Part shown: piece by piece, positions 34,773 to 47,468 of the stretch
Layout of the letters: each line of letters opens with the position of its first letter
Position numbering within the stretch: the first letter of the stretch is position 1
From: Rhizodiscina lignyota
Lineage: Eukaryota > Ascomycota > Dothideomycetes > Aulographales > Rhizodiscinaceae
Assembly: GCA_010015805.1 (NCBI GenBank)
Contig: ML978122.1
Span: 1,894,453-1,958,452 of the forward strand
DNA: 64,000 nt
Reading direction: 5' to 3'
Made by a program: the position numbers and the translations under genes
Notes under the pieces: model-generated
Told to the model about the DNA's origin: nothing
The model's input: only the letters and a program-made list of their open reading frames with translations
The model's database searches: none

Positions 34773-36199
34773 GATGATGAGATATCTGAGCGATCAGACT
34801 GCTCACTCATCTTCCAGGAAAAGTCTTACTCTCTTTTTCGCTAGAACACAGACGATTTGTTGATGTTGGTGGGAGGTTGCACGAGTGAAGCGCCTGGTCG
34901 CGCGCAAACGCGCTATCACAAGGCTTGGCGCTCTGCTGCAGGCAGCCTTGTATCAGACTGCTAAACTGGAAGGTGCGAAATTTGAGGCGTGAATGTGAAG
35001 AGGCCAGAGGCCCGTGTTGTTATTGGGACTTCACAGAAGAAAGGCTTGGTGCAGCTTGGGTTTTGGGGCGAAAGAGCCAGAATCAAGTCACTCTTGCGTT
35101 TTCGGCAAGTGTCACGCAGGTCTGAGCGCTTATGGATCGCGCATAAATGGAGTTACTGACGGGAGCCGTATGAGTGCTTTTATATAAAACCTATCTCAAC
35201 TATCCCTGTAAATGCAGATTTGTGAAAGGAAGCAATAGACGCTACTCTAGTGGGACGCAAGCTTGTACTGTATCATCTTCCGTCGACACTCTAGAGCAGA
35301 GCGGAAGCTAATATATATAGTACGTGAAGTTGACGGTCGCGCATCTAAACAAAAAGGAGGTTGACCTGATGTAGTTTTCATTAAAGAACTCCAGCATTTG
35401 GAATTCTGTCTAGTTCGAGGGCCTGCTCCAGCTAAGGCTACAGTACAATCCAGGCCTGCTGTGCTGCTCAGTCTGCTGCCTGTAGATCCAGTTTATGTTA
35501 CACAATGTTGGATTTTTGCAATCTGTACATTCTTCCAAGCACTTCAATCCGAAACATACTGAGGACTGATCAAAAACTCCAAAAACAAACTTCGTTAGAC
35601 GGTTGATCGTGAGATCCAAATCTTCTAATGCGCCAAGGGTATGTAAAAATAAACTCGCAATTGTTCAGGATAAAGTGCTGAACAACGGAATACGACTAGA
35701 GGTCTCGCTAGCAGGGTATAGAGCATGCATGCGGGAAACGAACTGAACTCCAAATTCAATCAACGCTTTGTGGGAGCGATTGATTCGCTCCAAAGCAATC
35801 GAGTAAGACCGATAATTGAAAAGCAACAATGCCGCCCATGGGGTATCAAGGATAGCAAATAGAGATCAAACGAGAGGTGTGAAACACAACATTTCAGACA
35901 AGGTACGCCATGTAACAAATGAAATATTTCCGCCCAGCCAGAAAAGAAGTGAAAACTCCATAAACCCCACCGCAATGCTTATATCTTCAGAGTTACGCGT
36001 TGACAATTTCAGTATCCCTCAACTCAGAACACCCTACCATTCAAATATGGTTTCCGACTTCCAAAAAAAATTGTTGATTAATGAGCGCAGTCGACGTGTT
36101 TCGTAGGTAGAGTTCCGTCGCTCGGGGTATCGATATCGTATGTCACGGTGGTATTCACATGAAGCAAGCGCCCGCTTACTTCGCAATATCGCCACAAGT
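34773..36199. other. Intergenic region between EZH2 promoter and bZIP 3' end
   Basis: 1.4 kb. The EZH2 start side (34.8-35.1 kb) is GC-balanced; 35.15-36.1 kb is AT-rich. No coding frame with a recognisable domain, no tRNA and no repeat is seen. Confidence 0.5.
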
Positions 36200-38048
36200 C
36201 TATCTCGGTCCAGGGTGTCCAGGAGGTCCAGTCCCTCTGCTTGCCTGTGCGCCAGAAGTCCAGCTCCTGTCGTGTGATTGTGTGGTGGCCGGCATTTCCA
36301 TGCCTTGCCGTGGTGTCAATGCGGCCGGTTGGCCTGGTGGACTTGCGGCATAGATATTCGACGGGCCACTAATCCCACCTGCGTATCGCCCAGGGCCAGG
36401 TGGAAGGGGTAAAGGTGGTGAATGATGTGGAGCGGGAACTCCAAGCGGAGCTGGAACGATCGGGGCAAATGCGGAGACATAGGTGCTCTGAGGTAGCGAA
36501 GAGGCTGTTGGTGGTGGTGGGAGACTGTAGCCAGTTGTTCGTCTTCTAGTATTCCTCCCTTCGCTCGGGGGACCTTGCACCTGCCTCGGTGGCTCTGACA
36601 TCTCTGAAAAGGCAGAATAACTTCCACTACCGCTCCCGCTCGCCGTTTCATTACCATCTCCACGACTACCAAGCGACTCTCTAGTCACTCTTCCTCTTCT
36701 CGGACTCGGCGGACGAGGGAAATGTCGATCTCCGCCCGGAGCTTGATACACCAGGTTCGCAAAAAAGTCTCTCTCTCTTCTGTAATATTCGGCATCCTCT
36801 GATGCATCTCGTACTTGTTGTTCTAGCCTTGAGATCGTTTGGGATGATTCTTTCTCCTTGATTTTTCGGCGCTCACGGAACCGAGCCGAAGCACCAGCAT
36901 TGCGCTTGCGCTTCTCGTCCGCCACGCGTGAAGCTGCCTGAGACTCAACCGGAATTTGAACGGGGCCTTTATTTGTGTTGATTGTAAGCATTTGGACTCC
37001 TTGCTGACCAGAGGTCGATATTGGAATATAAGAAGACGGAGGAGACATCATGGGATGATGCTGGCTGTGTTCGCTGTAGGCCGGAAATGCGGATGTTGAC
37101 ATGTGCTCATCACGCATATTCCCTGGTTGGTACGGCATCCCAGGTGACATTGAACCTTGCTGTCTATACGAGGTGTATGAGGCGGTCGGACTCGTGGCTC
37201 CAGTAGTCGTGATAGGGCCACTCATGCTGGCACGCCTTGGCTGAGGAGGAGGAGGAGTCGACATCCCTGAAGATGTTGGTGGAAACTCGTATCTAGCTCG
37301 AACTACAGCTGGAGGTGTGGGGAGTGGTGGTACATTTCCCATGCCGGGTTCCACAGTGTAATTTCGCGGGCCAGGCGATAGAAAAGGCGATTGGTGCGCA
37401 TCTATTGTGCCAGTTACCCTTCCCAAGCTCGAAACTCTCTGTAAAGTAGGTGATCTTGGTGTCAGAATTCGCCGAGGTGGGATCGATCTCGTGCTAACAC
37501 CCGCGCCAGGCGACGAGGTATCCCCATAACTGGATTCCACGCTCGATGGCCTAGATAGAGCTAATGGTGGCAGAGCTGGTTGTCGATCTTCCATGCTTTG
37601 AGCTTCCATCTCAGCTGCTGTCCTTCTCACACCCCTCGGCTCCGCTCCTTCTGCTTGCGTTGCATTCAGAATTGCATGAACCCCTAATGATCTCATGGAT
37701 TTTCTATCAGGCCCATTATCGTCCAGGTCCGATAATCGCTGCAACGGAGGGAGCATTGGTGTTTGTCCCCTAGGAGCATCTTGCTGTGGACTACCTGCTC
37801 CAGAGCCATGTCCAAGTCCTTGGGGTGGCGCTGGCGGTATTGCTGTTATAGGACGAACTTCGGGTGCTATTGGTCCTGACGTTCTCCGAAGATGGCCGCT
37901 GTTGCCACTGCTGGCTGTAGGATCCGGTACACTTCCCCACTGCTGCGACATCTGCCGGTCCTGCAAAGAGGGTTTCCCTGATAACTCCGACCATCGGCCC
38001 TTCTTCCCCTTCTCTCTGTACGAATGATACTCTATGTTGGACGGCAGT
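36200..38048 (-). CDS. bZIP transcription factor (5' end unresolved)
   Basis: The clear final exon encodes about 615 residues. The bZIP lies at about 36770-36930: basic region KRKRNAGASARFRERRK, followed by a zipper (ISRLEQQVRDASEDAEYY). The N-x(2)-ASARFR signature resembles the Cys-3/MetR/Gcn4 class of fungal bZIP factors that act in sulfur or amino-acid control; this is family inference. Everything else is Pro/Ser/Gly-rich and probably disordered. The first ATG in the exon is at 37951 (MSQQWGS). Codons upstream of it (LPSNIEYHSYREKGKKGRW) read like protein and lead to an acceptor (atacag) at 38049, so translation probably begins in an upstream exon and 37951 is only a minimum start. Confidence 0.85.
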
Positions 38049-38124
38049 CTGTATCATACAAGAGAAACTTCAGTAACATCCTTCCTCCTTGGGACATGAA
38101 ACAGGTACGAAGTGGCGGGTATAC

Positions 38125-38366
38125 CTATAAGGACTGTGCGAATATGAAAGAGTGACAGTAGCGGGTGCAGCCAGATTGACTGATGCCGTGGGACGTTGCG
38201 AGACGTCCCTAAGCAGACGAGAGGGGTGGTATTGAATAAGCGGGGCGTGTAGAGCTGCGAGGTGTCGTTCGAGGTGTCGTATCAATTCGATCGTGGAGAA
38301 ATGATGCGCTGAAGCCAAAACGAGCAATGCAATCAACAAAGAGTGTAGCACGAGAACGGGTATGCA
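38125..38366 (-). CDS. Probable upstream exon of the bZIP gene
   Basis: Donor TATAG|GTATAC at 38124 and acceptor ATACAG at 38049 bound a 76-bp intron. Splicing joins SYSHSPYR to LPSNIEYHSYR in frame. This frame stays open up to a stop at 38367-38369 but contains no ATG, so the start must lie in a still earlier exon or the exon must begin at an internal acceptor such as the tcag near 38290 or gcag near 38250. If neither is used, this segment is 5' leader only. Confidence 0.4.
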
Positions 38367-38369
38367 TCA

Positions 38370-41300
38370 AGGCATGGAAAGGCCCTCATGTGTAATCATG
38401 CCAACAACAGACAGTGACTGAGCGGTATGCATTGGACTGATCGAGTGGCAGTGTAGTGTAGATAGGTGGCAGCGAAGCCTGCAGAACCTCAAAACGGATC
38501 TCATCGCCCGCGCGTCCGGGACAGCAGCCACTGATAAATGGGCGTGCTCTGCAGTAATGTCGGTGTGAAGTGAGTGGACGTTTTGACAGCACCAACCATG
38601 ACGTGCGGATCAGAGCTACCCTCGCGCTGGGTAGGCTGGCAACTGTGGGCCCCTGTGTGCGGCTACGGCTCTCAACGGGCAGGTTAGAGAGGGTCTGAGC
38701 TGCGTGCAGAAGCTGGCCAAGTCACCAGCATCCAACAATGTTGGACAGGCTCGACAGGATGGCCTACCTTCGTGTACATGACGGGGCGATGTGCACCATC
38801 GGTCAGACGCGGAAGACGGGAACGAAAGCCTGCCTTACGAGAAGTAGGTATGGTGCGACGCTCATCTTGCCAGGCTGGACCCGCGAGATCAGGCTAGCGT
38901 TTGGCAGTCGTCAAGCCTATCTCCAGTGCATTCAGTCAATCTTTGAGAGGTAGTGAGGCGCCCTAACGTCGCCGCGAGACGAGCACGAATCGACCGTGCC
39001 ATGACAAGGTGCAAAACCAGACACAGCCGAGGCTGATGATCACTTCACTGAATCACTGCATCGGGAGCTCTACGAATCCGCACGCCTGGAGGTCAGCAGA
39101 GGGATCAGCAGGGCCAGTAGCAGTTGGCAAAGGAAAGTGCAAGTCATGGTAACCAGGGGCCCACTGGGCTGGACGCGAAGCTGGCCATGACATGAGGCAC
39201 GCGATGTGCGCCCATTCGCGCAGTTTGAGAAATCCTTTTTCCTCTGCTTTCATCTGTGCGCAGCACGCATTACAATATCGTCCGTGCCTGGAACTGCGCT
39301 GGCTGATGAAGTTGCTTCGAGCGGGGTGCGTGTCCGTGACGTGCTTCTTTTGGAGATTACAGGGGCTTGATGGGCGGCCTTTCCTGGTCCTGCGCCTGCT
39401 GGGGAACGCCTGTCAATGCCTGAGCCAAAAATCTCCGCGAGTAAGAGGCGCAAATATCAACGGGCAACTCGAGATTCGCGCGTTGTGGCCGTCGTCATTG
39501 GCCGCATTCGCAATCCGACAGTCTGGTTGCAATATGCACGCAACGGATGGTCGTTCGTGCCGGCCCTTTCACCGACTGCAGCCACCGCGTTCGAGCCATG
39601 CGTTCTGTCCAACATTGCAGCTGGGAAGCACAGGGCCGGGCAAGCCATCACCCTCGAGTAGACGGAGACGACCAGCGGGAATACGCTCGATCTGCACGCT
39701 CTGCTGAGAACTGACTCCTGCCAGCATGAAAAACCCTTCTCTACTGACACATTTTGTTGACTTTGTCCTAGACTTAAAAAGGTGACAATGGCCCGCGCCA
39801 AGGCAAAACGAAGCGCTGAGAGTGGGCGCGGTCGATGCTGCTCTCTCCATCAAAGCGTGCGCCCGGTCCTTGTCTGACAGTGTAGCTACGCACAGACACG
39901 TGCACAGCCGACGCCTTTGTAGAGAGAAGTGAACTTTCTTCTGCCAGCGGTCTGGTGATTGCGGAGGATCCGCACTGGTCACAAAGTCTAAAGCCCTCGT
40001 TTAAAGCGCATGATCTGGTGTCCCCTTCTCTAGGAAACTCGTTCGCCATAGGCAATCGCATGATGTTCGTTTTAGGTTCGCGTTGAGAGCTTGGTGGCCC
40101 AAAACGGGCCTTCTTTGGGCTCTACGGACCGCGAACAACGTGGCTCTAGAGAAGGCCGGTACGTTCGCAGGCTCGTAAAATCCTAGCAAATGCCATCGAT
40201 GCGAGATGTGGGTCTCGCCCTGGTTAAGTCTAGCCGCAACGGCGTGGTGGGTGGATCGTTCCCAGCGAGCCGGTGCCCACGCCTCCTGACGGAGCCGAAC
40301 AAACCATGGGTCCAGTATGAGGACCAAACCTCTTGCGGTAGGAATCCGCTCTGAATCCATGGTGTGCACTTCCACAGGGCAGGAATTGCATCATTTTGGG
40401 CTTGCTCTGCGTTGTTCACGGATCCCTCGTGGAAGCAGGGCTTCTTTTCCGCGGCCCTTGCCGTTCGGTGTCGTCGGATTCGAGAGGAGGTCTTGCGAGC
40501 CTTGTGAGAGCCCTTGAAAGAGGCATGGTAATATTCAATGGCGATGCTGTGCGCTATCGATGCGGGTGCGACGTGTTTGCTATCCACTTGTTGCTGCATC
40601 GAACTGGGGGACCCATTGGGTCCTCACCGCTTCAGCATCCTGGCCGCATTGCAGAAATGATCATGTGCGTCAGGGCGGGTCGTGACGGTGATTGTGCAGG
40701 CATGCAGGCTGAGCGTGCTGGCAACGCATAGGAAGGAGGGAGGTGCGGGAAAAGCTTACCGCGACGACTCCACGCCATTCTCTTGCCATGGGATTTTTCT
40801 GATTGGCTCTCGCCAGCATGCAGCCTCTGGCTAATTGGGCGTTCAGTCGTGATTTGAGCGCGAGGCTTTCTGGTGGTGCTCGGTTCTCATTTCTGCCCCT
40901 GCGTTTGACGGCAACGGGGCCTCGACGCCTTCTCCATCTCCCAACCGTGCAGTTCCCAGCTGAAGAGCATCTCCTCCCGAAGGCGGGAAGGATCTTGTTT
41001 CAAGAATCTCCCGGGAACATTCTTGGAGGAAAGCGTCCCAGAAGCTTCCTTTTGATATCCGCCTTCTGGAATGCGAGTGTTAAAACGCTCTACGTCTCGC
41101 GTCGCCGTCGAACCGGTGCCAGCCTGGAATCCCTCCAAATGCTTTTTGCTCCTTCACCCACGTTTTGGAATGACTCAACGACGAGATCCAGAGTCGCGAA
41201 TAATGCTTGCCGAAATTAGGAGTAGTGTGGTAGGGCACCTCGGGGAAGCAGCCCGTCATCCCACGATTCGCTTGCTGAGCTGTGCCTGCGGCACCCGCGG

Positions 41301-44300
41301 TGAAGGAGGGCGAAGAGGTTCGGGAGAAGGACCAGTACCACGGCAGCGCTGGAAGCTAGGTAAACTTCGGAATCTCCCCCAATAGCACCAGCTGGGCGGG
41401 CTAGATTTCCGACAATTCGTCATTTCCATGGCGAATAGTGAACGGCCACTTAGTTGCCAGTCCCACTGCCCAGTCATGTGGTTATCCCTCTGCAGTGACG
41501 ATCCGTCGGTACAGCTGGTACGGCGGGTAAGTTGGATTGTGGAGGCCAAAAGCTGTGAGGCTGCCCAATCCCAATTTCACACAGTAGCTGTCTATTCGCA
41601 GACTATCGAATAGCGAAGATCAGCATCTCCACCGCCTCGCAGATTTTTGTGACACGACCGTATGCTCGTCAAAGGCGCAGGCGGCGCGATATCAGATGCA
41701 CATAATCGCTTAGTCTTTGCTGCTGCAGACGCACGAAGCCGGGATCAGCTGTCAGGAACAGCGGCTTCGTTCCCGTGAATACGTCCCCTCTGTCGGGCTA
41801 GAGGTAGATATAGAAAGAGAACGTGGAGAAGTGGACCGGGCGCGATTGCGATATCTCCAAATCTAGCCAGAGCCGCGAGAAAGTCACTTGCTGAGGTGTG
41901 AGTGTTCAATTGTGATGCTGCTTCCAAGATCAGCGTGGTCGATGGAGCGACTGGTGTGGCGTTGAAGGAGACGGTTCTGTGAGCTGGCCAGAAGTCACGA
42001 GGGGCGTGGAGAATGCACCGTGATCACATCGTTCTGCACGACTCAACGCTCGTCACGATGCAATCAAGGCAGATCTACAGTTCAATTCGCAGCCTAATCT
42101 ATTTATTCCGATTGCGAGATGTACGCAATAGGAGTGACCAGTTAAAGCCGGCAGTTGACATATGCTGTGTGCTCCCGAACGCCCACTTGCGTGACGAGAA
42201 CTCAGTTACACAACCGTCGTCTTCAGCCTCTCATGCAAGATATCCGCACAGCATGGATGCACGTCGCTTCAATCTCTCGGGAACCTACATGACGCTTATT
42301 AAAGAGACCGCCTCGCACCTAGTCAACTGCTAAGTTTAAACTCTCCAAGGGTGCTGTCCTTGGGCAGAATGGATGAACAGATCTTTGGCTTCAAATATTG
42401 GAAAAGCAACGCACTCGTATTGGTGAGCTCTCAGGTACCACCTGACCATCCGATGGAATCCTAAGGATCTTCCGCCTGGCAGCATTGCAAGTGGTCCGCA
42501 CGGGATCCTTCTTCGCCCAGTGCCATGCCATCTAACGCCCGAAACCCTCGGTCTCATAGACGCAGATATCGTGGGGCCATTGCAGACACGCGCATCTCTC
42601 GTTTAAACCACGTCATCGTAAGTATCGATCCGCTCTATACGTTAGAGCTGAGAGCCTATATGATGCTATTTCATCAACGACGATCAGAACTGAGCTTTCA
42701 TCTTGGAACGCTCTCGGCAGATGCGACATGCTCAGATCGGGATCGACATGACAACAAGCGTCTGATATCAGGTTTCTATTCGTACCTCATCAGAAGGAGG
42801 GGAGATCTTGCCTTGATTGGCGAAACGTTCGACATGTTCATCGTTATTATCACATCAGTGTGTGACTTGACCGTATCAGACGGGCAGAATGACATCGCCA
42901 ATTTGTCCAAGAAACACCCACCGTTGCCTATGGACTACGACGCCAATGGAAAACCTGAGTAGCCGATTCTTGAACAGATACGTGCTTGATTTTACTATCG
43001 TTGCATTTGATGGACTTTTCCTTCCTGGGCTCACCCTCGTCGGGGCTCAAGACCTTCTGAGGTACCTTGTCGTCTTAATGATCCGACTGTGGATACCATA
43101 CCCTCATCAAGAATTTAAACTTTAGACCCCATCTCCAAAGAGGCCTCATTACCGACGAGCACACCGAATATGGATTATCGTCAACGCCATCAATGGTTTC
43201 AGCTGCTTCTGGAACACGTCAGGTACGCTACAGATCTCGACGAGGTACCAACGTGATACCTAGACTGTTATGACTGTATCAAGTCTGTGATGTATCTATC
43301 TTCAAAGTGGACAACTTGGTGCCATCCGCCGCAATATCCAACTTGGCGGCTCCAAGCTGCCGGCGGAATTGCTTGCGCGCATCTCAGACATCCAACAATT
43401 GCAGAATCTTGCTTCACTGATCAACGAGTTGCGGATCCTACTCGCTTGCCCACACCATCTATCCATCCCTGACACAGAAGCTAGAGCTAACCTTTGACGC
43501 GCAGACTCTTTGCCAGGCGGACCCAGCAGTGCAAAGTCCCAAGACCTTGAAGCTATCCTCCTAGGGATCCTTACTCCAGCAGTTGTGACTTGCATCAATA
43601 AACGCGCTCCGAAGAGGATCCGACGTCAAAGAACTCCTGATCCCCTCCAGGTTGAAGAAGCCGCAACCGCTCCATTGTTCTGTTTGGGCGACGCCTCTAT
43701 ACTGTCGGAGCGCATTAATGCCCAATTCTAGGGTCCGCAACTGCAAAACCCTAAGCCGATGGCCGAATGCGTAATATTATCCGACCAGTTACGAATTAAG
43801 CAGTTCATCATGCGGCTCGAACGTCAGCCTCGAGATTCGCTTCGTTCGCCTCACTATTTCGCTTGCTCTTCCAGTTCCTGGGCGATGTTTTGCACGCGAA
43901 ATATGCATGTCACGGCCACCCTTGAGGGTTACGTTTGCCAAGTCCATGACCCTGGGAGTTCGACTTTTGACTTCGCCGGGTCGCTAGAGCTTCTCCCATG
44001 TCCCCAGACGAGAGTCAGGCGACGATATTTCACGAGCCCTGTCGATATGATCCCCGTATCACGTTAAACCCGGTATATACCCATGGCCGTTTCCCTTTGC
44101 ATTGGTGACGTCCCTTGCGTCACAGTATGGGCGTCTTCCAGAAATGATTCTCACATTATTGCGTGCTTGGATGGCTTTTGTTTGTTTCATAGCTTCAGCT
44201 TTGAAGCCTGAAACTTTGCGTAACGCGAGGTTGGATCGCCAAAGTGTCAGCGTTCTAGAAGGGTTTGAGAATTGCAGTGCGTTTCCTCCGTAGTGTTACT

Positions 44301-45112
44301 TGCAAACGCATGTCTGAAACATCCATTGAATGTTGTCACTCTCTCCCTGAACTCTCGTTCTCGCTCTCTTTCGAAGTTCAGTTCAACTTGACCCTGGACA
44401 CATGGCGGCTAAACTCGATTCTATACCGCCTGTCCTAGCTATCGCCATATCGAAGTCGACGTTGTCGCGGCTAAGTCCTTTCACGCAGGAGTAGTGCTTA
44501 CTTCCTTTTTTTTTTTCAGGGTATCCACAATCAGTCAATTTACATAAGCGAGTTAGGGCACTCCCGGAAATCAGCGTTGATCGGCAGAGTTCGTTGCTGA
44601 TTCGGACAGCAGAATGGCAAGGTACCTGCCAAGCAAGGTTCTTTTCGTCGACAGCGCTCCGAAAGCAGTCGAAGGCTTTCGTCGGATGGTCGGTCGGTGA
44701 ACAGCGCTGCCCTACCGAGCGAAATCCGGCATGAAATCAGACTAAGATCACCAGGGGCCAATCAGTCCATTAAACAAATGGCATGATGTTTGTCATGCAG
44801 GTAAATGACTCTCCAGGGAGGCAACTCCGCAAATTGAAAGCTTCCAATTGCCGAAAGACACCGCACATTTTTGGATAGGAATTTCCCGAAGTAATTGTCA
44901 ACCTTGAAACCAGCTGTTGTCACCGTAGCCATGTGTATGCATGGGAGGCGCATTCGAGCTATTTGGAATGGCTACAAGCAAATCCCTTGATGGGAAAGGG
45001 CATGTTATCAATGCAGACACTCCTGTGAGCTGTTGGGAATCATAGCAGCGTCCTAGAGCTTTGGATCGTCGTATCATTCGCTCTATGCAGCATACATCTC
45101 ACAGCTATCAAG
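38370..45112. other. Gene-poor region of about 6.7 kb
   Basis: No gene is supported. Many overlapping frames of 60-171 residues occur on both strands, none with a recognisable domain, and the longest overlap each other on opposite strands. Composition is balanced and not AT-rich, so it does not look like repeat-induced-mutation debris. I found no terminal repeats, target duplications or transposase motifs. A T-run of about 13 bases lies at 44507-44517. A protein-like patch on the plus strand (LGGSKLPAELLARISDIQQL, about 43340-43400) sits in a frame with stops on both sides and is not identified. The region could be an extended promoter or leader of the bZIP gene, non-coding transcripts, or decayed genes. 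Confidence 0.5.
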
Positions 45113-47468
45113 CTATGTCTTTCGCCGCCTCTTTCTTCTCCCATGCGAATTCATCTCCTGAGCTTCATTGTCTGAAACGTCGTCGACAGGAGCTTCAATT
45201 CCAACATCGCTGGTGTCCGGATCTTTCTCTGCGGCTTTTTCACTAGCAACTTCCGTTTCACTCTCAAACCCTTCAAACTCATCCTCTTCACTTTCTCCTG
45301 CACGGTCTCCTGATTCTTCACCCACTGGGCCCTCCTCATGGTCATTCTCCAGATCCTGTTCCGCTGAGCTGTCTGCCTCTGACAAAGGATCCGATTGCTC
45401 TTTCATGTCATCTTTAACCTCAATTTCTGACTGTGCTTCATCTCTCTTCCTCTTTCTGCCCATTTCCCCTAACCGCCCTCCGCGGCCATCGACCCCGTCT
45501 TTACTTGACTCTTCACTCTCTGATTTAGGTGGCGGAGTAAACCAAGGGATTTTCCCTCGAAGAAAATCATTGATGATCATCTTGGCTACAGAGCCTAGAT
45601 CGGCCTCTCCACCTTTGAGCAACTTCCCTCCTTTTCGCGCTAACATCTCGAGGAACGACGTTGCGTCGCCATCCCATCCATTGACGTCGTACGTTCGTTC
45701 AATGTGATGTAATTTGCATTTAGCGAGGAGTGCAGGGATGTACTGCTCTGGATTCTGAACGTTCTCAACTCGCACGACGCCTCGGAGTAAAATATCGGTA
45801 TCGGTGTCGCTTGGACTGGGTGGCACCACTCCAGGGCAATCGATCAAGTAGATGCGTTTCATGAGCGTGATATATTGCCACTTTTGTACGGTCAGCGATA
45901 ATCTCTACGCTGCAAGATAGTTGGAGATGGCCATTGGGGCCCTTTCAGGACTTACCACCTTCGTCTCACCAGGAATCGGTGCCACGGTGCAGACTTTCTT
46001 CTTTCGAAGGGCATTGATGATTGAAGATTTGCCGGTGTTGGGGTAACCTATGAAGCCGACTGATATTTGCTTTCGATTGGAATGGAGAGCGGAAAATTGG
46101 CGAAGCAGAGCGATGAGGGAGCCTTTGCCGAAGGCATTGGTGAGTGAAGCATGGAATGCTAATGTAGGGTACTCCTTTGATAAGCAGCGGACCCACGAGG
46201 CCTATTTAAGAATACATTAGCTACAGCGATCATATGGGACTGATTGGGCTGCTCAATGCGTGATAGAAAGAAAGATAAAATGTATGGGCCATAACTAAGA
46301 ACGGCGGTACAAGTCCACAAATCGTGAAAGCCGACGCTCTACTCTGACGGCGCATTCCTGCAATCCCTAGCTTGTCGACCAAAACGGTAACAAGCAGAAA
46401 GGCGGGAGCTGGGTCGGTCTCCCAACGTTGTAACAGACGCACCTCCATCGTGTAGCTTTGTAGCTGGAAGAAGTCCTGACAAGAACATTGGGGTCGAAGG
46501 GAGGGAACAGTACAATATGCAGATATTGTGACAAAATTGGGATATACAAAAGGCATGACTTACAGCAACAGAAGTAGGCACCAAGTCACACTTGTTTAGC
46601 ACGAAAACCAAATGCTTATGCGGCGCCTCTTCCTTGATGTATTTCTCAACGCTGCGACATCGCGTACCCAAGGGATCTCGAGCATCCAGAACATGGATTA
46701 CCACATCGCTCGAATCTATGACTTTGTACAACTCGTTCCATATTCGCTTGCTTTGACCTTTGTTGAAGATTGGTTCTCTCGCGAGTGCTAGACTTGAATC
46801 CTGCTCCTCGACATGATCCTTCTCTTGGTTTTCTTCAGTCGCATTTCCAGAAAGCAGACGTGCTTGCTCGAGGCGGTCCAGGTAGTAATCGTGCATCTTT
46901 ACACTCTCCCCAGCAAGATCTTCAATTGAGCCAACCGCAAGCTTGACTCTCTTCCTCTGGGCTTTCGGACCAAATGTATCTGAGAATGGCGCCGTGTCCA
47001 CCGCTATCTTCGCAGCGTGTTGTTTAATACCATTTTTCTTTGTCTCATCATCTCTTATGAGGCTCATAGGAAGCTTGTTCTGCTTCAGTAGGTACGAGTA
47101 AGGATCGGATGATTGTTCCGCAACGGCACCGCGAAACGCCGCCAATGCTTCTTGGGATATGACTCGAGTGTTTGTAAACCATTTTCGATTCGGCTCGACT
47201 CTTGCGCTGGGAACATCGCGAGACTGGAAGGACGCAGCTTTCGTAATTTTTCCGGATGCGTTTCTTTGAGGCTTGCCATCCTTGAACATATTCAGGGTCT
47301 TAACCTTCTTCGCATCCCTTATTGACGGTCAGATCCGTATATTTCTCCGCTTCAGAGAGAGTAGTCTTACCTGTAAAAGTTCTCTCCCTTGGTTTTCACA
47401 TTGGACATTCCATCGTCGGTCTTCCCCTGCCGCACCTTGCGGGCGGCCTCTTTCTTGCCGCTCCCCAT
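45113..47468 (-). CDS. NOG2: Nucleolar/nuclear GTPase NOG2 (60S ribosome assembly)
   Basis: A circularly permuted GTPase that acts on nuclear pre-60S particles and holds off Nmd3 until late maturation. Four exons (47371-47468, 46564-47317, 46201-46446 being wrong in length terms is avoided: the third exon is 45956-46201, and the fourth is 45113-45880) give 621 residues. The G motifs occur in permuted order: G4 NKCD (about 274), G1 GYPNTGKSS (about 336), G3 DCPGV (about 380). The N-terminal NGP1NT-type region ([18 protein letters not shown]) and a Glu/Lys-rich tail are typical. Introns are 53, 362 and 75 bp; the middle one follows G4 between VA and [19 protein letters not shown], a conserved stretch, so both joins are firm. 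It is divergent from mS26. Confidence 0.95.
46202..46563 (-). other. Unusually long NOG2 intron
   Basis: 362 bp with GTAAGT donor and aaatag acceptor, and a branch-like gctaat about 20 nt before the acceptor. Other introns with firm joins in this window are 47-93 bp. It has no long frame in phase with the gene and no C box (RTGATGA), so a C/D snoRNA is unlikely. An AGAGTA followed by a possible hairpin (gtcggc/gccg) and a downstream ACA (cccatACAttt, about 46285) loosely fits an H/ACA layout. This is only suggestive. Confidence 0.3.

Noticed and set aside
40024-40155. 10-bp inverted repeat (ccttctctag / ctagagaagg), 112 bp apart
   Set aside because: A match this short is expected by chance in 6.7 kb. 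There is no target duplication and no transposase frame between.
39192-41219. Frames of 114-171 residues in the desert (for example 39192-39707, 40183-40599, 40803-41219)
   Set aside because: They overlap frames on the opposite strand, lack domains and show no splice-linked extension. Length is not unusual for this composition.
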